Source: Clostridia bacterium
Lineage (GTDB): Bacteria > Bacillota > Clostridia > Oscillospirales > CAG-272
Length of the DNA: 52,073 nt
NCBI GenBank assembly: GCA_017540175.1
Contig: JAFYBN010000076.1
Location: forward strand, 1 to 52,073
Direction: 5' to 3'
The notes below the pieces were generated by a model, which did no database searches, was not told the origin of the DNA, and saw only the letters and a list, made by a program, of their open reading frames with translations. Positions 41,691 through 51,400 of the stretch are shown piece by piece. Each line of letters begins with the position of its first letter. Position 1 is the stretch's first letter. The translations under genes and the position numbers were made by a program.

Positions 41691-41948
41691 TCACTGTTTT
41701 TTCCCGTAAACGACCGTGATCTCGCCGTTTTCCTTCTCGACTTCGACGGTGCAGTCCGCGCCGACCGTCGCGACGGCGGCGATGATCAGCGCCCACGGAG
41801 CCGCGATCAGACCGATCACGCCCCCAGCGACGCCCGCGGTCATGGGAATATTCAAAATGATATTCTCCCCCCGGCGAATACGGATACGGGTGACGTTTCT
41901 CTGTTTGACAAGCGCTTTGATTTTCTGAACGATTTCGTTCGTGTCCAT
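41691..41948 (-). CDS. DUF4342 family protein
   Basis: 85 residues from the ATG at 41948. An in-frame GTG three codons upstream is less likely because AGAGG would touch it. Sequence features: a helical N-terminus (TNEIVQKIKALVKQ), then VTRIRIRRGENIILNIPMT, a hydrophobic Gly/Ala/Ile segment long enough for one or two membrane passes, and a short strand-rich acidic end (CTVEVEKENGEITVV). This matches the DUF4342 pattern as I know it; the biological role of that family is unknown to me. It has its own promoter and shares the terminator 41584-41617. Confidence 0.88.
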   Translation of the reverse strand: MDTNEIVQKIKALVKQRNVTRIRIRRGENIILNIPMTAGVAGGVIGLIAAPWALIIAAVATVGADCTVEVEKENGEITVVYGKKQ

Positions 41949-41984
41949 GCCGTTCACCTCTAAAAATGAATTTCATACGCGTCC

Positions 41985-42013
41985 ATTATAGCATATTCGC
42001 TCCGCCGCGTCAA
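41985..42013 (-). promoter_or_regulatory. Promoter of the DUF4342 gene
   Basis: Minus-strand TTGACG (42008-42013), 17-base spacer, extended -10 TATGCTATAAT. Confidence 0.8.
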
Positions 42014-42143
42014 TGAAACACGGACGGAAATTCTCTGCCGTTTTTTTAGTTTTTTCTCTCGGAGCTTCCGGTCCCTCGCGCGGCGCGCTCCTCCAGAGAT
42101 TCCCTTGTGCGGCATGGGGGAACGGTTTATTTTTCCGATCCCC

Positions 42144-42172
42144 TTGCGCTGAGCGGCGGGACATGATATAAT
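42144..42172 (+). promoter_or_regulatory. Promoter of the small lipoprotein gene
   Basis: TTGCGC (42144-42149), 17-base spacer, TATAAT (42167-42172). Confidence 0.7.
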
Positions 42173-42174
42173 AA

Positions 42175-42250
42175 GACGAAAGCGAAAAGACGAAAGCGAA
42201 AGCTCGTGCTGCGGCACCCGTGCGGCGGCACCCGTGCGGCGGCATGCCGC
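42175..42250 (+). repeat. Two families of 14-base tandem repeats in the leader
   Basis: GACGAAAGCGAAA(A/G) at 42175-42188 and 42189-42202, then CGGCACCCGTGCGG at 42212-42225 and 42226-42239 with a partial third copy running into GGCATGCC. Confidence 0.85.
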
Positions 42251-42307
42251 GCCGCGATCAAATCGGAGCGGAAAAGACGGGCTGACGGAAAAGAAGGAGG
42301 ATGAACT

Positions 42308-42781
42308 GTGAGAAGGTTTTTGATCTTGTCTTTGGCGGCGCTTCTGCTCGTGGGCTGCAATCCCGGGGGAGAACCGGAGAACATCCCTTACGAGCCGGAC
42401 ACCCCCGCGCCCGATCCCCACGTCGGCGTGTTCGTGTCGGAGCACGGAAGCATGGAGTTCTTCGGGGATGGGGAGCGCCTCACATACGACTTCGACGAGG
42501 TTCTGGCAGAACTGACCGGTCTGCCCGCGGGAAAACAGGAAGGGGTTTACGTCTTTCTGAGCGGCAATCTCCCGCCCCACGGAAGCATGCCGGTGCGGTA
42601 CGACACGGCGCACGAAATGCAGATCACCGTCGGAGAGACAACCGTTGTGATCGACATGGGTGTGGCCGCGGAGGACGGCAAAACCGCGTCGGCGGGCGTG
42701 GGCACCGTGACGCCGGAGCGCATTCCGATGCTGTTCCACGGTGAGAATTTCTTTACGGTAACGTTTTTGAAGGAAAGCTGA
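42308..42781 (+). CDS. Small lipoprotein of unknown function
   Basis: 157 residues. The start is taken as the GTG at 42308, 7 bases after AAGGAGG, because it opens a lipoprotein signal, LLLVGC (Cys17). An ATG at 42301 begins another frame and is not used. After a Pro/Asp-rich linker (20-38) there is a strand-rich globular part with VGVFVSEHGSMEFFGDGER, FLSGNLPPHGSMPVRYD and TAHEMQITVGETTVVIDMG. No known domain is recognised; it is probably a surface-anchored beta protein. It is transcribed alone, with a terminator behind it. Confidence 0.82.
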   Translation: MRRFLILSLAALLLVGCNPGGEPENIPYEPDTPAPDPHVGVFVSEHGSMEFFGDGERLTYDFDEVLAELTGLPAGKQEGVYVFLSGNLPPHGSMPVRYDTAHEMQITVGETTVVIDMGVAAEDGKTASAGVGTVTPERIPMLFHGENFFTVTFLKES

Positions 42782-42793
42782 CGCGCAGATAAC

Positions 42794-42835
42794 AAAATCC
42801 CCGCGAGCCTTTTTGACGGGCATGCGGGGATTTTT
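42794..42835 (+). terminator. Terminator of the small lipoprotein gene
   Basis: AAAATCCCCGC / GCGGGGATTTTT with a 19-base loop. Confidence 0.85.
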
Positions 42836-42911
42836 GCGTGATTTCAAATCAGAACCTGCGTGCGCATACGCCTTGATCGGATCGGACGCCCTCGGGCGGC
42901 GGTCTTGTCCG

Positions 42912-44912
42912 TCATCCCTGCGCCGCGGCCGCGGGTTTGTTTTCCGGCTGATACGTGCTGACCATCGCGGCGACTCTCTCCCGGATATCCTTCTTGTTGC
43001 CGTACGCCGCGGTCATCAGTCCGTCAAGCTGCGAAAGGAACTCGTCCGTATCGAACGGGATCGGGCAGCCGATGTGGATGAGATCGTTATCGGTCTTTCT
43101 GAGCCCTTCCTCCGCCATGAGCTTTTCCTCAAAGAGCTTTTCTCCCGGCCTCAGCCCGGAGTACACGATCTTGATGTCCTCGTCCGGCTTGAAGCCGCTC
43201 AGCTTGATCAGATTTCTTGCGAGGGTGTCGATTTTCACCGGGCTCCCCATGTCGAGCACGAAGATCTCTCCGCCGTGCGCGTATGTACCCGCGAGCATCA
43301 CCAGGGAAACCGCTTCGGGGATCGTCATGAAGTAGCGGATGATATCGGGATGCGTGACCGTGACGGGACCGCCTTCCTCGATCTGCTTCTTGAAGATCGG
43401 AATGACGGAGCCGTTGCTCCCGAGCACATTGCCGAAGCGCACCGCCACGAAATCTGTTTTCGCATGACGGAAGACTTCGCCCGATCCGTCCTTGTCGGCG
43501 TTTTCGGTGCCGTCGTGGGTGAACAGCTGCGGGATCTCGTGCGCCTTCCCCGCTTTGATTTTCGCGTCGAAGGACTGGATGATCATTTCGCACAGACGCT
43601 TCGACGCGCCCATGATATTCGTGGGGTTCACGGCCTTGTCCGTGGAAATCAGAACGAACCGCTCGCACCCGTGCGCCATCGCCGCGTAAGCGGTTTTGTA
43701 GGTCCCGATCGCGTTGTTCTTGATCGCTTCGTTCGGGCTGTCCTCCATCAGCGGCACATGCTTGTGCGCGGCGGCGTGATACACGATCTGCGGTCTGTAT
43801 TCGCCAAACACCTCGAACATGCGCCGGCTGTCGCGGACGGAACCGATCAGAACGACGAGATCCAGCTTCGGATATTTATGTCTCAGCTCGAGCTGGATCG
43901 CATAGGCGTTGTTCTCGTAAATATCGAAAATGATGAGCTGCTTCGGCTCGTGCGCCGCGACCTGACGGCACAGCTCCGATCCGATCGACCCGCCTCCGCC
44001 GGTCACCATCACGACCTTGCCGTTGATGGCATTGAAAACCTCCGTCATGTCCGCCTGGATCGGCTCGCGACCGAGCAGGTCCTCGACCGACACGTCCTTC
44101 ATGGCGCTGACGGTGACCTGTCCGAGCACCAGCTGATACAGTGCGGGAAGGATCTTGATCTCGCAGCCCGTCTCGTTGCAGATATTGAGGATGTCCTTTT
44201 TGTCCTCCGCCTTTGCCGTGGGAATGGCGAAATAGATCTTGCCGACCTCGTATTCCTTCACGGCGCTCATAATGTCGTCGCGTCCGCCCACGATCGGAAC
44301 GCCCTCGATGTATTTTCCCCATTTGGTGGGATCGTCGTCGATGAAGCAGACCGCTTTATCGTGCAGCGCCGGCGCGTTTCTCATGTCGCGCAGGATCATC
44401 TGACCGGACTGACCCGCGCCCACGATCATGACCTTTTTCCCCGTCCCGTCCACGGGCTTGAAAATCGACCGGATAAACAGCAGAAGGCGATAGGAAAAGC
44501 GGATAATGATCAGGAAGATCAGCTGGAAAACCAGCCCACCGAAGTAATAGGAGATGGGCATGCGCCCTGAAATCAGGGAAATCAGAACGATATGCAGGAC
44601 GGACGCCGTCACGGAACCGAGAAACGTCCGGATCAGTTCGCTGTAGCTGGCGTATCTCCAGACGCTGCGGTACATCCTGAAAAACCAGAACAGGACGATC
44701 GCTCCGACGGCATACGGGATGATGAAGCGCTTGAACGGATCCCAGTAAAGCGTGCTCACCATGCGATCCGTATTGCAGTCGAACCGCACCCACAGAGCCA
44801 GAAAATACGAAAAGAGGATCGCCAAAAAATCGCATATCATGAGGCAGATCGCCACGAGATGCCAGTGCTCGATTTTCAGCTTGCCCGCTTTACGGCGGCG
44901 CTTGTCGTCCAT
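42912..44912 (-). CDS. Membrane nucleotide-sugar 4,6-dehydratase (CapD/PglF/WbpM type)
   Basis: 666 residues from the ATG at 44912 (GGGGG nine bases upstream); an ATG six codons earlier is possible. Four membrane helices (about 20-150) precede a CoA-binding-like Rossmann region (VMIVGAGQSGQMIL, ~160-280) and the catalytic extended-SDR domain: VMVTGGGGSIGSELC (~298-312), VYHAAAHKHVPLMED, and STDKAVNPTNIMGASKR, where Met replaces the usual Tyr of YxxxK, as in PglF/WbpM. These enzymes convert UDP-GlcNAc to the 4-keto-6-deoxy sugar used for capsule, exopolysaccharide or glycoprotein sugars. No glycosyltransferase is adjacent. Its leader is long (~230 bases). Confidence 0.93.
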   Translation of the reverse strand: MDDKRRRKAGKLKIEHWHLVAICLMICDFLAILFSYFLALWVRFDCNTDRMVSTLYWDPFKRFIIPYAVGAIVLFWFFRMYRSVWRYASYSELIRTFLGSVTASVLHIVLISLISGRMPISYYFGGLVFQLIFLIIIRFSYRLLLFIRSIFKPVDGTGKKVMIVGAGQSGQMILRDMRNAPALHDKAVCFIDDDPTKWGKYIEGVPIVGGRDDIMSAVKEYEVGKIYFAIPTAKAEDKKDILNICNETGCEIKILPALYQLVLGQVTVSAMKDVSVEDLLGREPIQADMTEVFNAINGKVVMVTGGGGSIGSELCRQVAAHEPKQLIIFDIYENNAYAIQLELRHKYPKLDLVVLIGSVRDSRRMFEVFGEYRPQIVYHAAAHKHVPLMEDSPNEAIKNNAIGTYKTAYAAMAHGCERFVLISTDKAVNPTNIMGASKRLCEMIIQSFDAKIKAGKAHEIPQLFTHDGTENADKDGSGEVFRHAKTDFVAVRFGNVLGSNGSVIPIFKKQIEEGGPVTVTHPDIIRYFMTIPEAVSLVMLAGTYAHGGEIFVLDMGSPVKIDTLARNLIKLSGFKPDEDIKIVYSGLRPGEKLFEEKLMAEEGLRKTDNDLIHIGCPIPFDTDEFLSQLDGLMTAAYGNKKDIRERVAAMVSTYQPENKPAAAAQG

Positions 44913-45148
44913 AGTCACAATCCCCCACATTATCCCGCGAACGGCGCGGACCGCGTTTTGTCCTGCGGTCCTTCCTCCGGACGGTTCGTTCGGTTTTCTC
45001 AGCCGTTCGTGTCAGTCGTCCGATCCGTCGGCGCGCAAAACATGAACCATAGAATACCATCTATCCGCACACGAAAAACGATTCTACGTCTTACCGCGCG
45101 CTTCGGGACGCGCGACGCGGAATCGCCGTGAAAAGACTACTATGTTGT

Positions 45149-45177
45149 ATTATAGCATAGACGGACAGCGGTGTCAA
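45149..45177 (-). promoter_or_regulatory. Promoter of the nucleotide-sugar dehydratase gene
   Basis: Minus-strand TTGACA (45172-45177), 17-base spacer, extended -10 TATGCTATAAT. Confidence 0.85.
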
Positions 45178-45302
45178 GTGGTGAACTGATCCGATTTCAG
45201 CGAGTCCGGTACAAATCCCGATTGTCCGGCCCATCCTACACGGATACGGATGAAGAATCCGCTCGGGGAACCGTTCTTTCCTGCATTTTTTACATCAGGC
45301 TC

Positions 45303-45330
45303 TTGCAATCTCATTCAAATTGCGTATAAT
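45303..45330 (+). promoter_or_regulatory. Promoter of the giant GLUG protein gene
   Basis: TTGCAA (45303-45308), 16-base spacer, TATAAT (45325-45330). Confidence 0.75.
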
Positions 45331-45426
45331 ATAAAGTAGATTATTGTTCACCCATCCGGGCGCGCCGACCGTGCCCGCGCGGGAAATCCCGGGACGAAAA
45401 CCTGAAAAAGCGAAGGAGACTTTACC

Positions 45427-48400
45427 ATGCACAAACAGCGGCATATCTGTCTCGTTCTGATCTGCTTCCTTGCCCTGCTCCTGTTCGCGGTCATTCCCGC
45501 GTACGCGGACGCGCCGTGGAGCGGCAACGGAACAGCAGGCAATCCGTACCGCATCGGCAGTGAAGCGGACCTGCGCGCTCTGGCGGATGAGGTCAACAGC
45601 GGAAACTCATATGCGAAAACCTATTTCATGCTCACCGAAGACTTTTCCGCGGGGAGCGGCGGCTGGACGCCGATCGGTTCATCGAAGAGCCTTCCTTTCG
45701 ACGGCGTCTTTGACGGCGAAGATCACACGATCACGCTGGATTCCGAGAACGACGCGTCTTATCAAGGGCTCTTCGGCGTTCTGACGGGCACGGTGAGGAA
45801 TCTGACGGTAAACGTCCATGTGACCGGCGGCGATTATGTCGGCGGCATCGCGGCGTACTGCTGCGGCACGATCGCGGATTGCTCCGTCCAAGGCTCCGTG
45901 ACGGGCAGCAGCTACGTCGGCGGCATCGTCGGTTATCTCGGCCCCGGCAGCTCGATCACCGAATGCGAATCCGGAGCCGCCGTCACCGGCGAGGGCACCG
46001 CGATCGGCGGCGTGGTCGGCGCCGCGAACAACATTCCGGAGCATTCGAGCCGCTTTGATGCTCAGGCCGCCGCGGTCGGCAGCGGGAGCGGAACGCTCCC
46101 GGTCAGCAGCGGCTCGGGCGCGTCGAGCGGCACGAACGGAACGATCTCCGACTGTGACTTTACCAAGGACGGCGTGCTTGTCGGCACGGCTCCCGCAAGC
46201 TCCGACGATCCGGAGTACAACGAGACGACCGGCGTGATGACGATCCCCTACTATGACAACGCCTACGGCGGCATCGTCGGCTGGAGCAACGGATTTGAGG
46301 TCACAGGCTGCAGAAACCTCGGTTCGGTGACGGGCGGCGATTTCACCGCCGGTATTGTCGGCGACAGCACCAACGGCGGCACGATCAAAAACTCCTATAA
46401 CGGGGGCACGGTCACGGGCAGCGGCAGACTCACGGGCGGCATCGCGGGCCGGATCAACCAAGGGCTGATCGAGAACTGCGCCAACCATGAAACCGTGAAC
46501 GGCGGCGATTTCACCGGCGGCATCGTCGGCTTCGCGGACAAGGAGAGCCGCGTCAACGGCTCCTACACTTCGTCGACGGGCGAGGTGACCGGCTCCGAAT
46601 ACGTCGGCGGCGTCATGGGCATCGCGAACTGCGCCGTAAACGGTCTCAGGAATATGGGCAAGGTCAGCGGTCTGAGATACACGGGCGGCATCGTCGGCTA
46701 CACGACGAAGGACGTCGTGGGCTGTGAGACTACCTCCGGGGCGTCTGTATCCGCCGTCAGCTCGGGCGGCAGCGCAGCCTACGGGTTGGGCGGCATCGTC
46801 GGTTACGCTTCCGCCGGCATTTCGAACTGCAAAAATCTGGGCGCCGTAAAGGGCGCAGCTTATACGGGCGGCGTCGCGGGCTATGTGAAACGGGACGCCG
46901 CGGGCTGCTCGAATACCGGCAGCGTCGAAGGCTCCGATCGCGTCGGCGGCGTCGCCGGCTATGTCGCCGGAACGGCCGAAAACTGCACGAACGACGGAGC
47001 GGTCCGCGGAACGAACTACGTGGGCGGCGTCGTCGGACTGACGGAAGGCAGCCTGAACAAGTGCAGCAACGCGGGCGAGGTGAACGGCTCTCTCGCCTTC
47101 GTCGGCGGCGTCGCCGGCATGGCGGGCGGGGCGGTCTCCTGCACGAACACGGGCAAGGTCTTTTGCCCGAGCGTCTCCGGCGGCGGTATCGCGGGCGCGG
47201 CGGACGGCGCGGTCTCAAGCTGCATCAACACAGGCTCCGTCACCGCCGCGGGCGGTCTGGCGGGCGGCATCGCGGGCGCGGCGAGCGAAAACGCTCCGAT
47301 CGACGGCTGTCTGAACATCGGCGCGGTATCGGGCGGCTCTCTGACCGGCGGCATCGCCGGGATAGCAAACCGGGAAATCACGGACTGTACGAACAAAGGA
47401 ACGATCGTCGGCTCCGACGGCTTTACGGGCGGTATCGCGGGCGCGAACGCCGCCCGTGTCACGGACTGCTCGAACAGCGGCGCGGTATCGGGCGTCTGGC
47501 GCACCGGCGGCATCGTCGGAAGCTGCTATGAGGACGCCTCCGTATCGGGCTGCGACAACACGGGCACGGTCACCGGCACGGGAGAGAAGACCGGCGGCAT
47601 CGCAGGCGCGACCGGCGGAAATACGGACGACGAAGGGGACGACGGCTCCGCCCTGATCAGCGGGTGCGTCAACAGCGGCAAGGTCGCGGGCAAGGACCTG
47701 ACGGGCGGCGTCGTCGGTTATCTGACCGGCGAATCGTACGGCTGCTCCAATTCCGGAGAGGTCACGGGCGCGAGGTTTACGGGCGGCATCGCGGGGCACG
47801 CGAAGAACGGGCTCTCGTCCATGGTCAACGAAGGCGCGGTCCGGGGCGGGAACTTCTCCGGCGGCATTGCCGGAAACTCCGAGGGCCCCGTTGAGGGCTG
47901 CGTCAACAAGAACGCGGTCACCGGCACGGGCGAGAATACCGGCGGCATCGCGGGCGCCTCGACCGGCGACGTCTCGAACTGCGTCAACTCCGGCGCCGTC
48001 TCGGGCGTGAAGTACGTCGGCGGCATCACGGGCATCAACGCGAATTGCAGCGTTACGGACTGCGTGAACAGAGCGTCCGTATCCGGCACCTCCTCCTACG
48101 TCGGTGGCATAACCGGCTTCAGCAACGGCGGAACGCTCTCCGCCTGCGTCAATGAGAACAAAAACACGACGGTGAGCTCCTCGGCGGAAGGCGAGACGTA
48201 CGTCGGCGGCATCGTCGGCTACAACAACGGCCCGATCCTCTCCTGCCGCAACGAAGCGTCCGTCAGCGGCGCGTCAGCGTCGGCAGGCGTCGCAGGCTAC
48301 TGTCTGCGCGGCGCCGTCACATCGTGCACCAACAACGGCAGCGTAACGGGCAAGAGTTATACGGGCGGCATCATAGGCACCGCTTACATGGACAACAATC

Positions 48401-51400
48401 CGGTCGCCATCACCTACTGCGAGAACAACGGGACGATCAACGGCGGCACAAACTCCCATGTCGGCGGCATCGCGGGCAAGCTCTCCGCGCGCGGAAGCTT
48501 TATCGATCAATCCAAGAATACCGGCTCGGTGACGGGCGGCACAAGTACCGGCGGCATTGCGGGAGACACATACGAAGGCGCAAAAATCTCTAACTCGACC
48601 AACTACGGCTCCGTCGCCATGACCGGAGAGAGTAAGGAAGACGTGGGAGGGATCGTCGGCTATACAAACGCCAACCTCTATAACTGTATCAACAACGGCT
48701 CCGTCACAGCTCCCGGGAGCGCCGAGGATGTCGCGGGCATCGTCGGTTTCTTCGCCGGAAAAGAAATCACAAAATGCGCGAATAACGGATCCGTAGCCGG
48801 CGGCTGGCAGCTCATCGGCGGCATCACCGGCTACGCGAGGGGGGTCACGATCTCCGAGTGCAAAAACACGAACAACGTCGGCAGCGGCACGGACAGAGGA
48901 ATCTATGTCGGCGGGATCGTGGGAGACAGCAGAGCGGGGACCGTCATGATGTGCGAAAACTCCGGCTCGGTGCAGGGGATCGCTTGGGTCGGCGGCGTCG
49001 TCGGGTTCAAGGACAACTCCGGCGCCATTTCGCAGTGCCGCAACCTCGGGTCCGTCTACGGCGGCAAGATCCCCGACGAAGGCAATGTCAAGGACTTCAG
49101 CTATACCGGCGGGATCGTCGGTCTCTCAGAGGGCGGCACGACCGATCAGTGCGCCAACCGAGGAACGGTTTCCGCCGCCGGCAAATGCGTCGGCGGCGTC
49201 GCGGGCATGGCGAGCAGCGAAGATAAGGTATCCAACAGCTACAACGTCGCGGCTGTGCGCGGCATGTCCAACGTCGGCGGCGTCGTCGGCTGGCTCCGGA
49301 ACAGCATCATGGAGAAGTGCTACAATTATTCGTCCCCGAATTCGCAGCCGACGGCAAATGACAATTCCTGGGGCAAGCTGGCGGGAAGCCATAACGGAGG
49401 AGCTCTCATCAACAACGCGTACACAGACAGTTGGGGCGACGCGATCGGATGGAACAAATCCACAACCACCGTGAGCAGACAGTTTGAATATTTCCTGAAC
49501 AGTTCGCTGGCGGACAAGGATAAGATCATCGAGTACTGTGATTGGGATTTCACCAACATTTGGACCATCGGTCAGTTCTCAGCCGATAAAAAGGCGCCCT
49601 GCCTGCGGTTTGAAGGCGCTTATCGGCCCGGCGCTGTTTCCGAACCCTCGGGAACGGGCACGGACGGCAGCGGCGTGACGCCCGCGCTCACGGCCGAGGA
49701 GGATTACTACATCCGCAACGCCGACGATCTCCGGGCGTTCCGCAACGCCGTCAACAACGGGAACACCTTTGCCGGGAGAACGGTCTATCTCTGCGCAGAC
49801 ATCGATCTGGACGGTGAAAACTGGACGCCCATCGGCAACAACACTGCGTTCGCAGGGACCTTCAAGGGACAGAGCCATATCGTCAGCGGGATCGCCGTGA
49901 ACTCCGGCGTCAGCGCGGATCCGCAGGGCTTCTTCGGTGTTGTCGCAAAAGAGGGCACGGTCGAGGATCTTGCCGTGTGCGGATCGATTGCCTCAGAAAG
50001 CAGCTTCACCGGCGGCATCGTCGGTCTTCTCAACGGAAAGCTGCAGCGCTGCTCCTTCTCGGGTGAGATCGACGTGCCGCGGGGAGTGGGTGTCGGCGGT
50101 CTCGCCGGTCAGGTCTCGAATACCGGGTCGATCACGGACTGCCGTCACAGCGGACCGGTCAACGGCGGTTTGCTCGTCGGAGGCGTCGCCGGCGTCAGCT
50201 CAGGCAGTATTCGTACCTCCTGCCACGCGGACGGCGCGATCACCACAGCCATTCATGAAGGCGACGGCGGTTTCAACGGCGTCACGGGCGGCGTGGCCGG
50301 AGGGGTCAGCGGCAAAGGTGTGGAGGTGATCGCCTGCTACAGCCTCGATGAGGACGCGGCGAATGCCATCGGGGGCAGAGAAAACAACCCCACCATCCGG
50401 GACGTGGAGGTCCTCACACCCCTCCAGATGCGCGACATGAACCGTTACACCGACGACTGGGACTGGTACAGCGTCTGGGGCATAGGGTCGGACGCGCCCG
50501 AGCTCAGGCAGTTCTGCAGCTATGTGAATCTGATGCCGAACGGAGTCTCCGGGTTCGCGTCCGCCTGGATCCCGAGAAGCGGCGGTCATCTGCCCGTCTG
50601 CCCCTTCAAGCGGAACGGTTATGTCTTCACGGGATGGAATACCAAGGCGGACGGAAGCGGCACCCGGTACGCGGACGGCGCGGCGGTGAACGGGGAACTG
50701 CCCCTTTACCTCTACGCCCAGTGGACGAAGGGCACGCGCTACGACGGCTATATTATCGAAAGCAGCTCCTACCTGAATTGCCTGTTCGACAACGGCGCGA
50801 CCGACGGGACGGTCAACCTGAACACGACGATCAACTTCTTCACGAAGGACTATGTACGGCCCTCCGGGTTCGCGCTGACCGCCTCCGCTGCGGGATCCGT
50901 GACGTGGAAGCTCGAAGCGAAGGGATACGAGGCGGACGAATGGACCGTCATCGCACGGGGGGATGTGAGCGGCTTCACCGCAGGGCAGAAGACGGTCTTC
51001 TTCCCCGTCGACGACGCGGGCGAGTATTGTTATTACCGCTTCAGCCCAACGGTGTCTATGATCAGCCGGCGGCCGCTGATGTCCGAGATGTACCTGATCG
51101 TGAACGACCCGTCAAAGGACGTGCGTCCTCCCATGATCTCCTTTGATTCCCACGACGGCAGCGGTACGATGACGCCCCAGACCGGGACGAACCGCAGCTG
51201 GGTCAACCTCAAAGAGAACGAATTCAGCCGCTCCGGCTATAGATTCTACCGCTGGAGCACCCTGCCCGAGGACGGCGGCACGCAATACACCGACAGGCAG
51301 AGATTCCGTATCACAGAAGACGTCACCCTGTACGCGCAGTGGCGTGAACTGACGTATGAGATCCGCTTCGTGGACGAGGGCGGCGAGCCTCTCTACACGG

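Larger units (their letters stand above)
41949..42307. other. 359-base divergent intergenic region
   Basis: Holds the leftward promoter 41985-42013, the rightward promoter 42144-42172 and a repeat-rich leader (42175-42250). The rest (42014-42140) shows nothing definite. Confidence 0.6.
44913..45426. other. 514-base divergent region (dehydratase / GLUG protein)
   Basis: Contains the ~230-base leader of the leftward dehydratase gene, its promoter at 45149-45177, and the rightward promoter 45303-45330. The leader has several GC-rich inverted repeats but no riboswitch I recognise. Confidence 0.55.

Noticed and set aside
45838-49300. Repeat array that might be a CRISPR
   Set aside because: Units are in one long open frame, vary in sequence and length, and encode GLUG motifs; no constant repeat with unique spacers.
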